Positions 9,029 to 17,264 are shown, numbered from the stretch's first letter. The stretch: DNA of 64,000 nt from Bin87 sp965204685 (GCA_965204685.1 OZ242004.1:2170001-2234000); one strand, 5' to 3'. The notes: generated by a model from the letters alone, not told the origin. Program-made: numbers and translations.

Positions 9029-10045
9029 TTGACCAACCCCCCGTCAACATCCGCGCTATCGCCCGGCCAGCGAATACGGCTGGCCCGGGAAAACCTTTGC
9101 GTCGCCATGGCGTTTTATGCGGCTTCTCACCGGGGACTGATCACGCCAGCGTTCGTGCCCGCCAGCACCGAAATCTACGGATCGGACTGGCAGCCGGTGG
9201 ACGCCAGCGTGCCTTTGGAGATGTCAGACCAACGCAGCCTGCTCCGCTGCTCCGGCAACCAGGTACGCGCCGCCTTCGCCCTGTGCGCACTGCAAACCCA
9301 ACGCGAACTGGACGGCGTCTCCGCCGACGAACCGCTGGACGAACCTGACGCCAGCTTCAGAGCCGTACGGGCAGTGTGCTTTGTTGTTGGGCTGGCCCTC
9401 GACCGCGAACTGCTGAACCCAACCTGGGTCGTGCCGACAGAATACCGTCAACGCTTCGAATGCCCAGCGATGGACCTCACCCTGGACGCTTCCGCCTGGA
9501 ACGGTCGGGAGATGCGGTGGGAACACCTCGGCGGGCTGCCGGCCTATCTTGACCTGGTACTGTTCGCGTCCTATTGCGTGGACGGCATGGCGGTTGCGGA
9601 TGCTGCCAGTATCGCCAAAGGCGATTACACGTCTCTCCAGGAATTGGACCCGGCGGGTTTGCACGCTGTGGACCCGATTGTCCCCGGATACGGCAGCGGG
9701 TCGGGCCGTCTTCGCCCAACCGGGCCGGCCGCGTCCGGGCCAGATCCAGGATCCGGTTGGATCGCTCCGGATGGACCGCCGGAACCGCCGATAACCATCG
9801 CATCGCAAGCCAGCGAGTGCGGCCCTATAGACGATTTCGTCGCTGATGTGTGCTCGACGGGGGCGGAAGCCATGTCGCTGGCCGGCGATCTGTATGCCTC
9901 GTACGCCCGATGGTGCCTGGATCAGGGTTACCTGGCCCACAGCCAGCGCAAGTTCGGCCTCGAGCTCAGGGCGCGCGGATACCAGCGCAAGCGCCGCGGC
10001 AAGGGCAAACACTGGTGGCTGGGGGTCAAAGCCCCGCAGATCTGA
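9029..10045 (+). CDS. Unknown protein with phage/plasmid-primase-like C-terminal domain
   Basis: A 338-residue protein. Residues about 270-335 (FVADVC, then GDLYASYARWCLDQGY, SQRKFGLELRARGYQRKR and HWWLGV) match the pattern of the winged-helix domain that closes P4/D5-type phage and plasmid primase-helicases. No helicase or primase domain precedes it. Residues 1-210 form a mostly helical domain I do not recognise, and 215-265 is a proline/glycine-rich linker. The start at 9029 is a TTG with no ribosome site; an ATG near 9108 is an alternative. The C-terminal domain probably binds DNA. It may be a mobile-element relic captured as a fusion, or a fast-evolving accessory protein. Function unknown. 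Confidence 0.62.
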   Translation: MTNPPSTSALSPGQRIRLARENLCVAMAFYAASHRGLITPAFVPASTEIYGSDWQPVDASVPLEMSDQRSLLRCSGNQVRAAFALCALQTQRELDGVSADEPLDEPDASFRAVRAVCFVVGLALDRELLNPTWVVPTEYRQRFECPAMDLTLDASAWNGREMRWEHLGGLPAYLDLVLFASYCVDGMAVADAASIAKGDYTSLQELDPAGLHAVDPIVPGYGSGSGRLRPTGPAASGPDPGSGWIAPDGPPEPPITIASQASECGPIDDFVADVCSTGAEAMSLAGDLYASYARWCLDQGYLAHSQRKFGLELRARGYQRKRRGKGKHWWLGVKAPQI

Positions 10046-10182
10046 TCCGAAACGCGCGGTCCCCGGTTATCGCGCTGATCGGTAACACACTCGTTACATG
10101 AGTGCAAAATTCGCGTAACAACCGCCCGCGATACTGTGTCCAACGAAACGGGCAACGTCGCCCACCTGCTTGGAGACAGAAA

Positions 10183-10332
10183 ATGATCGCCATCGCCGCC
10201 GGAGCCGCTTTTGTAGGACTTTTCGCCCTTTGGGTCATCGTGCCCCGCTTCATCCTCCGCCGGCACGAGAAGAGCGCTCAGGCTGCAACCCCCATGGCGC
10301 GCGAGGACTTCGCCCCGCAGGCAGCCGACTAG
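10183..10332 (+). CDS. Single-helix membrane peptide, 49 aa
   Basis: A 49-residue peptide: MIAIAAGAAFVGLFALWVIV is one transmembrane helix, followed by a basic PRFILRRHEK stretch and a soluble tail. The topology is presumably C-terminus inside. ATG at 10183 follows TTGGAGACAGAAA. A strong terminator follows at once, which supports a real transcription unit. Small helices of this type occur in respiratory and protein-secretion complexes, but nothing here identifies a partner. Confidence 0.55.
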   Translation: MIAIAAGAAFVGLFALWVIVPRFILRRHEKSAQAATPMAREDFAPQAAD

Positions 10333-10368
10333 TCGCCGCAGACCAGCGCACCATTACCAGGCAAACGG

Positions 10369-10393
10369 GCCGGGGCGTCAGCCCCGGCTTTTT
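10369..10393 (+). terminator. Rho-independent terminator
   Basis: A perfect 8-bp GC stem (GCCGGGGC with GCCCCGGC), loop GTCA, then TTTTT. It closes the small membrane-peptide transcript. Confidence 0.85.
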
Positions 10394-10455
10394 GCGGTCC
10401 CGGAAACCAATCTGGTTCCGCTGTGGGGCTGATCCATCCGCGCTTCCGCGCGCGA

Positions 10456-10484
10456 TTGACTTTGACCGGGGCCATCGCTAGCAT
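10456..10484 (+). promoter_or_regulatory. Predicted promoter for the alpha/beta hydrolase
   Basis: TTGACT (10456-10461), a 17-base spacer and TAGCAT (10479-10484). The -35 is good and the -10 weak. It lies directly after the upstream terminator. Confidence 0.45.
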
Positions 10485-10558
10485 TGCGGCAACCGCCCGG
10501 CCGACCCCGGCGCGAGTTCCAGTTCAGTTCGGCCACAGACTCTCAGGAGGCCACGATC

Positions 10559-11359
10559 ATGTTCGTGCGGCGCGACCTTACCGACACCGTCCCCACCCGC
10601 GAAGGCAACATGCACTTTGTCAAACAAGGCGCCGGCTATCCGTTGGTGATGCTCCATCCCCTGGGCACATCCACTTGGGCGTGGAGCTCAGTGATAGATG
10701 CGTTCAGCCAACACTACACCTGCTACGCCTTCGATATGCTCGGGCACGGCGAATCCGACAAACCCACCCGCCATTTCAACATACCGGACTACGCCCAGGC
10801 CCTGGATGATGCCTGCCAGATACTCAACATCCACCGCGGCCACTACGTGGGCAATTCAGTCGGCGCGGTTCTGGCGACTGAGATGGCCGCTTCGTTCCCG
10901 GACCGGCTGGACAAGCTCGTCCTGGTGGGCGCTCCGGTGTGGGACGCCCGGACGGCTCCGGAGCGTATCGCTGAGGCGTCCGCCGGCTACGACGCCGACG
11001 GGATGCCCGTACCCCGTACCATCGAACAGGCCAAAGAGTCCACGACCTTTGCCGAGCCTCGGCAGGAATGGGTCGATGCCAACAACGGTACCCGGGCGCA
11101 GGCTGGGGCCTGGGTCAAAAAGCTGCACGAGTCGCTGGCTTGGTACGACATCATGACCCGGCTGCCCCAAATCAACGCTCGCGAAACCCTCGTTCTGTAC
11201 GGCGAAGTGGACCGGCTGCGCGACGGCGAGGAACTGCTGCACAACAACATCGTCCGCGCCCGCAAGCACATCATGCCTGGCGTCGGGCATATACCGCAAA
11301 TCGAAGACCCGGAGGGGTTCGTCGACGCGGTGCTGGCGTTCCTCAAGCCCGGAACATAA
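10559..11359 (+). CDS. Alpha/beta hydrolase
   Basis: A 266-residue alpha/beta-hydrolase fold protein. The oxyanion strand reads VMLHPLGTSTWAW. The nucleophile elbow is GNSVG (Ser100), the acid Asp follows in LYGEVDRLRDG and the catalytic His is in PGVGHIPQIEDP. An insertion between strands 6 and 7 forms the cap. ATG at 10559 follows TCAGGAGG. It stands alone between a terminator and a hairpin at 11371-11400. Family members hydrolyse esters, lactones, epoxides or C-C bonds, so the substrate is open. Confidence 0.9.
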   Translation: MFVRRDLTDTVPTREGNMHFVKQGAGYPLVMLHPLGTSTWAWSSVIDAFSQHYTCYAFDMLGHGESDKPTRHFNIPDYAQALDDACQILNIHRGHYVGNSVGAVLATEMAASFPDRLDKLVLVGAPVWDARTAPERIAEASAGYDADGMPVPRTIEQAKESTTFAEPRQEWVDANNGTRAQAGAWVKKLHESLAWYDIMTRLPQINARETLVLYGEVDRLRDGEELLHNNIVRARKHIMPGVGHIPQIEDPEGFVDAVLAFLKPGT

Positions 11360-11370
11360 CCGGTAAACCC

Positions 11371-11400
11371 CGCCAAGCCGGTCATCGCATCGGCTTGGCG
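11371..11400 (+). terminator. Hairpin after the alpha/beta hydrolase
   Basis: A perfect 10-bp stem (CGCCAAGCCG with CGGCTTGGCG) and a 10-base loop, 11 bases after the stop codon. It lacks a clear T tract, so it may act as a weak or rho-aided terminator. Confidence 0.5.
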
Positions 11401-11486
11401 TTGCGGAAGCATCCGCGTTAAAATGGAGCCGACGGCAGTCCATTGTTGGCTTGCCGTCGGCCAGTCATTTCGGTTTATCTGTCGTC

Positions 11487-12860
11487 ATGCCGTCAACTTA
11501 CGTCCGAGCGCGCAGTCGCAACCATCGCCTTCTCCACACCGCCAAGCGCGGCGCTGTCGAGAGCACTCCGCCGACCCTGGTTGTCGTCGGCGTGGGCACT
11601 GCCGGCGTCCGTCGCTCCATGCTGTTTTCCGAGCGCATGTCCGAGCTTTCCGCCGCCGGCCGCATCCAGACCTCGATTTACTACGATTGCAACGAGGTCA
11701 CGGTAGCCAACGTGCAAAAGACGATGCAAAAGTCTTTCGGCACGGCGCGCACCGGCGCCGGTACGCAAGTTCTGTTCCCCAACTACATTCCCGTGCCCAA
11801 TGGCTTCATGCGTGACCCGACGCGATTTCGCGACTTCCTCGGGCCTCTGGAACGGGACATGGACAACATCATCAGCCAGGTGATGCTCCACTCGGAGCGC
11901 TGCGGCCGAGTGCCCGAGACCATCATCGAGTTCATGGGGTTTTCCGGGCATGCGGTTCTCGGCGGACTCCTGCACCAAAAGATGCAGAGCGCGTTCCCCA
12001 ACTCAACGATCCTGCCGGTCATGATGCTGCCCAAAGACCACGTTTCCGAGGAGTGGACCAGGCGATACATCTGGGAACAATACGAGAGCCTGCTGTCCGG
12101 CTCCAGCTGCCTGGTAACCACCCAGTCGGATGTCAACGCCCGTGAGGATGACTCCCGACTGGCCACCGGACTCGCCGGGTTTGAAGTGGCCGAATTTGGA
12201 GAGGAAAACGATCCTTCCATCAGCCAGTTGGGGGTAACCCTGGGGCGCCTGATGCCCGCCTCGGGTGGATGGCTCGGCATGGCCGCCGTAAAGCGCAAGA
12301 TGCCGGTCACGAGGAAATTCGAGTGGTTGAACTTCCCGCCCTGGTGGCGTCAGTACGCGGCCGTAGGACCGAATGATGATTTGTCCTCACTTCTGGGGAA
12401 TGCGATTTGGTCCACCCTGGACCCGGCCGCCCAGCTTGCGGAGGGGATCAATCAACCGCCCAACGCCCCGCAGGAGATCGTCGTTTCACTGCCTTTGCAC
12501 GGCGACGAGCTGGAACACGTGGCATCCCAGGCGGCGGAAGCGCTGGACCACACCAGCATATTCGACCGGTTCATCAACTTGGACATCGCCTTCAACACCG
12601 CGCGCTTCTCCGACGGCATCGAACCCGAGCCGTATATGCACGTAACCCGGCTCTACCCTGTGAACGGCGAATTACCCAGCGTCACCGAGATACTGCGTGG
12701 CGAGGGTACGACGCTTCCCTACGGCGCCACCGCAATGGCCGAGACGGGTTTCGGATCATACTTCCACATGCGTGATTTGGCGTCCAATCCGGTTTTGCCG
12801 CCAGCGGACGACGTTACGGAATTCGAGGACGACGGGCAGCAGCATGTCCGATATATCTAG
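11487..12860 (+). CDS. Divergent FtsZ/tubulin-like protein, first of a tandem pair
   Basis: A 457-residue protein, paralogous to the next gene. Its layout resembles the FtsZ/tubulin GTPase fold: a glycine-rich loop after the first strand (VVVGVGTAGVRRS, 33-44), a YYDCNE turn (65-70) in the place of the T2/T3 region, a second glycine loop GFSGHAVLGG (151-160) where tubulins have GGGTGSG, a buried strand ILPVMMLPK (175-183) and GWLGMAAVKR (261-270) resembling the strand after the T7 loop. A second alpha/beta domain follows (EIVVSLPLHGDELEHVASQAAEAL). The canonical GGGTGS sequence is not conserved, so GTP binding is only inferred. ATG at 11487 was preferred over a TTG at 11451 because it aligns with the paralogue's N-terminus; neither has a clear ribosome site. 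Alternative: an unrelated Rossmann-like protein. Confidence 0.6.
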   Translation: MPSTYVRARSRNHRLLHTAKRGAVESTPPTLVVVGVGTAGVRRSMLFSERMSELSAAGRIQTSIYYDCNEVTVANVQKTMQKSFGTARTGAGTQVLFPNYIPVPNGFMRDPTRFRDFLGPLERDMDNIISQVMLHSERCGRVPETIIEFMGFSGHAVLGGLLHQKMQSAFPNSTILPVMMLPKDHVSEEWTRRYIWEQYESLLSGSSCLVTTQSDVNAREDDSRLATGLAGFEVAEFGEENDPSISQLGVTLGRLMPASGGWLGMAAVKRKMPVTRKFEWLNFPPWWRQYAAVGPNDDLSSLLGNAIWSTLDPAAQLAEGINQPPNAPQEIVVSLPLHGDELEHVASQAAEALDHTSIFDRFINLDIAFNTARFSDGIEPEPYMHVTRLYPVNGELPSVTEILRGEGTTLPYGATAMAETGFGSYFHMRDLASNPVLPPADDVTEFEDDGQQHVRYI

Positions 12861-12902
12861 CAATCCTAGCGTTTTTTATGAATTGTGCGCAACGCATTCC
12901 GT

Positions 12903-12931
12903 TTGACGTATTTCTTTTCATCTGGTATAGT
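12903..12931 (+). promoter_or_regulatory. Strong sigma70 promoter for the second FtsZ/tubulin-like gene
   Basis: TTGACG (12903-12908), a 17-base spacer and TATAGT (12926-12931). It lies 40 bases after the stop of the first paralogue and predicts a 5' leader of about 170 bases. Confidence 0.75.
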
Positions 12932-13110
12932 CGCGCGTGTTACTGTCAAAATGTACAACTGTGCCGCGCGGTCTGGTGTAACTCATCGGGATGTGAGGGT
13001 TGTGACAATCTGCGCGCCTGCAACGTGAACGGTAGTTAGTGTAGGCTAGAATTTATTTTGTCCGCTACTGGGTCAGTTCCTCCCAAGTCAAAAAGGGGGT
13101 AGACATAACT

Positions 13111-14619
13111 ATGCCACCGAAGAATCAAAATCGCACTTTCCACATTCGCCGCAATGCCCCCCATAGGCTGGGCTCACAGAGCGACCTTACTCGCGATGGC
13201 ACTCCGCCCCCGATCGTGTCCGTTGCCGTAGGCACTGCCGGCTACAAGCGCAGTTGGAGATGGGCCAGGCGCATGGGCGAAGCCGGGGTCTTGGACCGCG
13301 TGCAGAGCCTCATGATGTATGACTGCAACCAGGGCACCATCGACTCCATTGACAACGAAACCCGCGCCATGCGCCGCGTCCGCGGGGGGCAACTGCCGGT
13401 CATAATTCCCGGCTTCCTCCCCAAAGTCGACGGATTCCTGCGCGACCCCAACGCGTACAAGGATTTCTACGGCCTGATCCACCGGGATATGGAGCGCATG
13501 GTAGACACCGTAGCGCGCCGGTCCGAAGAGGTCGGCTCCCCTCCGCAATTGATCCTGGAATGGCTCGGCTTCGGCGGTCACGCTAAGCTGGGCGGCGTCC
13601 TGCACGGCATGATGCGTGAGCGCTTCCCCGAGGCCACGTTCCTTCCCATCGTCCTGGTTCCCAGCGAAGCGGTGCTCAAGGAGAACATGCGCCGCGAGAC
13701 GTGGGGCGCATACGAGGAAACCATCGGCACCCGTGTAGTCCGCAATAGCCGGGGCGTCCAGGAATTGCAGCGTCACCCGGCGCTGATCACGGACAACAGC
13801 CTGTCCCCCAACTTCGAGCGGTTGGACGACAAGCTCGCTATCGCCCTCGCTTCAATGGAAGCCGGCATGCGGTACCAGATTGACGCCGGCTCGATGGCGG
13901 AAACGGTCACCAGCTTCGGCGATTACTCCAATGGCTGGTTCGGGGTCCGTGTGCTCAACCGGCGGGTTGACATCGCCGATACCCGCAGCGGCTCTCGCCT
14001 GTTCGGGCCGTTCCGGGGCCGCGAGATCGTGGTCGTCAACGACAACGCCAAGCAGTTGCCCTTCTCGATCAAGTCCGCGATGTGGGACATCATGGATCCC
14101 AAGCGTACCGACCTCCAACTGGCGAAGCATCCGTTCCCCGAAGGCGACACCGTAATGCGCATGGTGATTTCCCTGCCGGTGGAAGCGTCCGGACTGGCAG
14201 AAATCGCATCGGACGTCCAGGACCAGATGCACCGCGAAGACTTCGACGTGGCCTACCCCAACCTCATGTGGTCCTTCGCGTCGTCGAACTTCCAGCAGTC
14301 GCCGGACGACCGGCACATGCACGTATCGCTGTTCTTCCCGCTGCAGAACGACAACATTCCGACCATCAGCGACATCATGGGCGAGGACAACACGCCGATG
14401 CAGCTGGCCGGTACGTTGGAGTACGCCGGTTTCGGCTCCCGCCACTTCATGCCGCCGGTCAACGGCCACGAGCCGGAATCCCAGTACGGATACGTGTCTC
14501 GGGGTCAACAGGTCCGACTCGAACGGGAGCGTAGCCGCATGGCCGCCACCGAAGAGCGCCAGCCGTATGGGTATGGCAACGGCTACGGCAACGGCGCCGG
14601 CAGCGAGTACGGACGCTAG
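13111..14619 (+). CDS. Divergent FtsZ/tubulin-like protein, second of a tandem pair, with Tyr/Gly tail
   Basis: A 502-residue paralogue of the preceding gene. Matching landmarks are VSVAVGTAGYKRS (36-48), MYDCNQG (69-75), GFLRDPNAYKDFYG, the glycine loop GFGGHAKLGG (153-162) and FLPIVLVPSE. ITDNSLSPNFERLDDKLAIA and GDYSNGWFGVRVLNR then sit where FtsZ has its T6 and T7 segments. A second domain follows (RMVISLPVEASGLAEIASDV). The C-terminus ends in a low-complexity tail rich in Gly, Tyr and Asn (YGYGNGYGNG), reminiscent in position of the variable FtsZ C-terminal linker. ATG at 13111 follows AAAAAGGGGG. It has its own promoter (12903-12931) and ends before a perfect hairpin at 14647. Polymerisation and GTP use are inferred, not shown. 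Confidence 0.62.
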   Translation: MPPKNQNRTFHIRRNAPHRLGSQSDLTRDGTPPPIVSVAVGTAGYKRSWRWARRMGEAGVLDRVQSLMMYDCNQGTIDSIDNETRAMRRVRGGQLPVIIPGFLPKVDGFLRDPNAYKDFYGLIHRDMERMVDTVARRSEEVGSPPQLILEWLGFGGHAKLGGVLHGMMRERFPEATFLPIVLVPSEAVLKENMRRETWGAYEETIGTRVVRNSRGVQELQRHPALITDNSLSPNFERLDDKLAIALASMEAGMRYQIDAGSMAETVTSFGDYSNGWFGVRVLNRRVDIADTRSGSRLFGPFRGREIVVVNDNAKQLPFSIKSAMWDIMDPKRTDLQLAKHPFPEGDTVMRMVISLPVEASGLAEIASDVQDQMHREDFDVAYPNLMWSFASSNFQQSPDDRHMHVSLFFPLQNDNIPTISDIMGEDNTPMQLAGTLEYAGFGSRHFMPPVNGHEPESQYGYVSRGQQVRLERERSRMAATEERQPYGYGNGYGNGAGSEYGR

Positions 14620-14646
14620 TCCAATCGCCCAACATCAGACGCCAAA

Positions 14647-14673
14647 GAGGGGCGGGTCATCGACCCGCCCCTC
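14647..14673. repeat. Dispersed hairpin repeat, copy c (likely also a terminator)
   Basis: A perfect 12-bp stem (GAGGGGCGGGTC with GACCCGCCCCTC) and a 3-base loop, between the convergent FtsZ/tubulin-like and flavin-monooxygenase genes. It shares the GGGGCGG/CCGCCCC core with the copies at 6400, 8990 and 15934. Confidence 0.75.
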
Positions 14674-14732
14674 AAGTCTGTCCGTATTGGCAACTCGCCT
14701 TCGCAATCGAGTCCGAATTGCCGGGAAGCAGG

Positions 14733-15860
14733 TCAGTCGTCGGCCGCCAACGCCTCCCGACGCGCTTTTTCCTTGAAGTGCGGGATGACGTATTTGCCGA
14801 ACAGGCGCAGGGTCTCCATCACTTCGGCATGGGTCACCGGCCCGACCTGAAACAGCGGCATGATCTCGTCCACGCCCATACGCTCGTAGTCTTCGATATA
14901 CTTGATGCAATCGTCGGGATCGCCGATGCAGAAGCGGCCGCCGTCTTCAATCAACTGGCGCGAACTGACCGCGTCGGCGCGCGCCGTATCGGCGTTGACC
15001 GCACGCTGGTAATGCCACTGGTAATCTTCGGGAACCCTGGCCGGGTCGTAACCCTGCCAAACGTATGAATCGCGAATGCGCTGTTGCTCCCGATACCAGT
15101 CGATGATGGTCTCGGCCCGCTCGAACGCCTTCTGCCGGTTCTCCATGCACAGGCCCACAGTGTTGCCGGCGACACGCGGATAGACCAGCTTGGTGGCCGG
15201 CTCCGGATTGGCGATGGCATCGCGGTAAATCTGGATCAACCCCTCAGCCCGGTCCAGCCCGACGCTGGTTTGCGCCAGACATCCGAGACCCTGGCGACCC
15301 ACCTTTTCCGCCGTGAACTCCTGGCTTACGGCCTGCCAAATCGGAGGATGAGGCTTCTGTACGGGTTTGGGGATGACCTCCCGGGGCGGGATGTTGTAAT
15401 GCTTGCCTTCGAAGGAGAACATCTCCTCCGTCCACGCGCCGGGGATGATTTGCAGGTACTCTTCCACCATCTCCGACACGTCGGCCAGGTCAGAACCGTA
15501 GGGCAGCATCTGGTATGGATACCCGGAACGTCCGATGCCCAGGTTCACCCGGCCGCCGGAGATCACATCCAACGTTGCCATGCGGGATGCCACGTTCAAC
15601 GGATGATGCAGCGGCGCCAGCACCACGGCTATGCCCAGCCGCATGTTGGTGGTTCGCTGACTCAGCGCCGCCAGGGTGATGTCAGGAGCGCTGGAGTGTG
15701 ACCATTCAGAGCGAAAATGGTGCTCAACGAACCATACGGAGGTCATGCCCATCTCTTCCGCGAAGCACACCTGCTCCATCATTTCCTGAAACTTGCGGGC
15801 TTCACTCCCATCGTCCCAGGGCTTGGGCACCTGAATTTGGTAAAAAAGGCCAAGATCCAT
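14733..15860 (-). CDS. LLM-class (luciferase-like) flavin-dependent oxidoreductase
   Basis: A 375-residue TIM-barrel enzyme of the bacterial-luciferase superfamily, which uses FMN or F420 to oxidise small molecules. Typical features are VWFVEHHF near 42-49, RLGIAVVLAPLHHPLNVA, the barrel segment DVISGGRVNLGIGRSGY and the C-terminal DDCIKYIEDYERMGVDEIM. Length is standard. ATG at 15860 follows CAGGAGCGCAACGAT. It is transcribed alone, starting next to hairpin copy d. Substrate unknown; the superfamily includes alkane-sulfonate, nitrilotriacetate and F420-dependent enzymes. Confidence 0.9.
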   Translation of the reverse strand: MDLGLFYQIQVPKPWDDGSEARKFQEMMEQVCFAEEMGMTSVWFVEHHFRSEWSHSSAPDITLAALSQRTTNMRLGIAVVLAPLHHPLNVASRMATLDVISGGRVNLGIGRSGYPYQMLPYGSDLADVSEMVEEYLQIIPGAWTEEMFSFEGKHYNIPPREVIPKPVQKPHPPIWQAVSQEFTAEKVGRQGLGCLAQTSVGLDRAEGLIQIYRDAIANPEPATKLVYPRVAGNTVGLCMENRQKAFERAETIIDWYREQQRIRDSYVWQGYDPARVPEDYQWHYQRAVNADTARADAVSSRQLIEDGGRFCIGDPDDCIKYIEDYERMGVDEIMPLFQVGPVTHAEVMETLRLFGKYVIPHFKEKARREALAADD

Positions 15861-15933
15861 ATCGTTGCGCTCCTGCGGTGGTCTGGTCAGCAGCCAGGTT
15901 AGGCCGATTGTAGCAGATCGATGTCAGTCAAAA

Positions 15934-15955
15934 GGGGCCGACCGTGGTCCGCCCC
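15934..15955. repeat. Dispersed hairpin repeat, copy d (imperfect)
   Basis: GGGGCCGACC-GT-GGTCCGCCCC, an imperfect palindrome with the same GGGGC/GCCCC core as copies a-c. It lies between the stop of the NHL-repeat gene and the start of the flavin monooxygenase gene. Confidence 0.6.
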
Positions 15956-15987
15956 CGTAGGTTGGCGCCGCTCAAAACGCGCCGCGC

Positions 15988-16872
15988 TCAGCTGCGGCCG
16001 TACTTGTCCACCGCCTTGTCGCCGGTCAATGCCAGGAAAATGTCCCCGTGGGCATCGCACCAGATGCCGTGGGCAGAGCGGCTGTCCCAGCGCGCCAGCA
16101 CATTGCCGTCCCGGTCGAATATCGCCACCCGCGGCGAGTGGGACTCGTCCAGCGGCGCCAGTTGGCTGACGACGAAATCGCCTTCGGGAGTTTCAGCGAT
16201 GTCGGTGGGGCGGCATGTGTCGGTCCACATCGTCAGAAAGTCGCCGGAGGTGTTGAACACCTGGATGCGGCTGTTCTCCCGGTCGCAGACGTAAACCCGG
16301 TCGTCCCGGGTCACCAGCAGGCTGTGCGGCAGGTGGAACTCGTAGGGATGTTCCTTGCCCGGCTTGCCCCAGGAATACTTGAGGCGCCCGTCGTTGTCGA
16401 AGCGGTGAATGCGGGCGTTGCGGTAGCCGTCCGCCACGTACAGGTCTCCGCTGGGAGATGGCACCAGTTCCGCGGGGTAGTTGAAGGGTCCGGCGGCCCG
16501 CGGCACCAGCGCGCCGGCGACCTCGCAGCCCGTATCCGAATGAACGCCGTTGCGGCCCAGCATCTGGATAGGCTTGCCGTCCAGCGTATACATGATGCAG
16601 GTCGACGTGTCCCGGTCGGTCAAGTATACGATGTCGTCCTCGATGTAAAACCCGTGAGCGTACACGAAGCCGCCGTTCCCCCAGCCGCCGGTGAAGTTCC
16701 CGGTTTCCCGGTCAAATATGGCAATGGGAGGATCGGCCCGGTGGAACGCATAAATGCTGCCGGCCGAGTCACTGGCCAGCGCGCTGACCGCTCCCAGGGG
16801 ATGCACGTCGGGCATCTTAGCCCAGTCAGAGGTGAGAGTGTAGGTATGCTTTCCGCTTCCTACCGTGGTCAT
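15988..16872 (-). CDS. NHL-repeat beta-propeller protein (peptidyl-amidating-lyase-like)
   Basis: A 294-residue protein built of NHL-type blades: repeated segments such as GDLYVADGYRNARIHRF and DRVYVCDRENSRIQVF show the D-x-x-N-x-R-I-x-x-F signature. The arrangement resembles the lyase domain of peptidyl-alpha-hydroxyglycine amidating lyase, which many environmental bacteria carry as a stand-alone protein of about 300 residues. No signal peptide is seen, so it is probably cytoplasmic here. ATG at 16872 follows CGGAGGAAACATC. The true substrate in bacteria is unknown. The beta-propeller fold is well supported, the lyase role is not. Confidence 0.78.
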   Translation of the reverse strand: MTTVGSGKHTYTLTSDWAKMPDVHPLGAVSALASDSAGSIYAFHRADPPIAIFDRETGNFTGGWGNGGFVYAHGFYIEDDIVYLTDRDTSTCIMYTLDGKPIQMLGRNGVHSDTGCEVAGALVPRAAGPFNYPAELVPSPSGDLYVADGYRNARIHRFDNDGRLKYSWGKPGKEHPYEFHLPHSLLVTRDDRVYVCDRENSRIQVFNTSGDFLTMWTDTCRPTDIAETPEGDFVVSQLAPLDESHSPRVAIFDRDGNVLARWDSRSAHGIWCDAHGDIFLALTGDKAVDKYGRS

Positions 16873-16904
16873 GATGTTTCCTCCGAGATAGATTTGAAAT
16901 CAGT

Positions 16905-17264
16905 TTAGTTGACGATGTTGCGGAGTTTGACGCGAATGATGGCAATGGTGATTGCCAAAGCGATTACGTGGGTAGTCGCTAAAATTGCCAGTAGAACGGT
17001 TACATGGTAGTCATCACAATTTTCCATACAACGTTCGTGGTTGTTACCGAGGACAATGGCTGCCGACAAACCGATCAGGCCTGCCATTCCATGACACAGG
17101 AAACCAGTAAAAGATCCCAGGCAACCTCTTGCGATGGAGCTCGATGTGGCTGAAGAAAGAGCCATCAGTCCTCCCCCTAGCCCTCCCAGCAAGATACCGC
17201 CGAAAAGGCTAACCAGGGCGAAAAGGTACATGATTCCGCTGGTCAGGTCGAAGCCTGTTGGCAT
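16905..17264 (-). CDS. Small membrane protein with three predicted helices, 119 aa
   Basis: Three hydrophobic helices can be read: IMYLFALVSLFGGILLGGLGG, then GFLCHGMAGLIGLSAAIVLG, then VTVLLAILATTHVIALAITI. They are joined by short polar loops, one holding the cysteine pair ERCMENCDD between helices two and three, and the protein ends in a basic RVKLRNIVN. I chose ATG 17264 after GGGGGTCCCAA. It lies downstream of the E1-beta gene and beyond a 10-bp hairpin (17299-17323). No family recognised. Confidence 0.55.
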   Translation of the reverse strand: MPTGFDLTSGIMYLFALVSLFGGILLGGLGGGLMALSSATSSSIARGCLGSFTGFLCHGMAGLIGLSAAIVLGNNHERCMENCDDYHVTVLLAILATTHVIALAITIAIIRVKLRNIVN

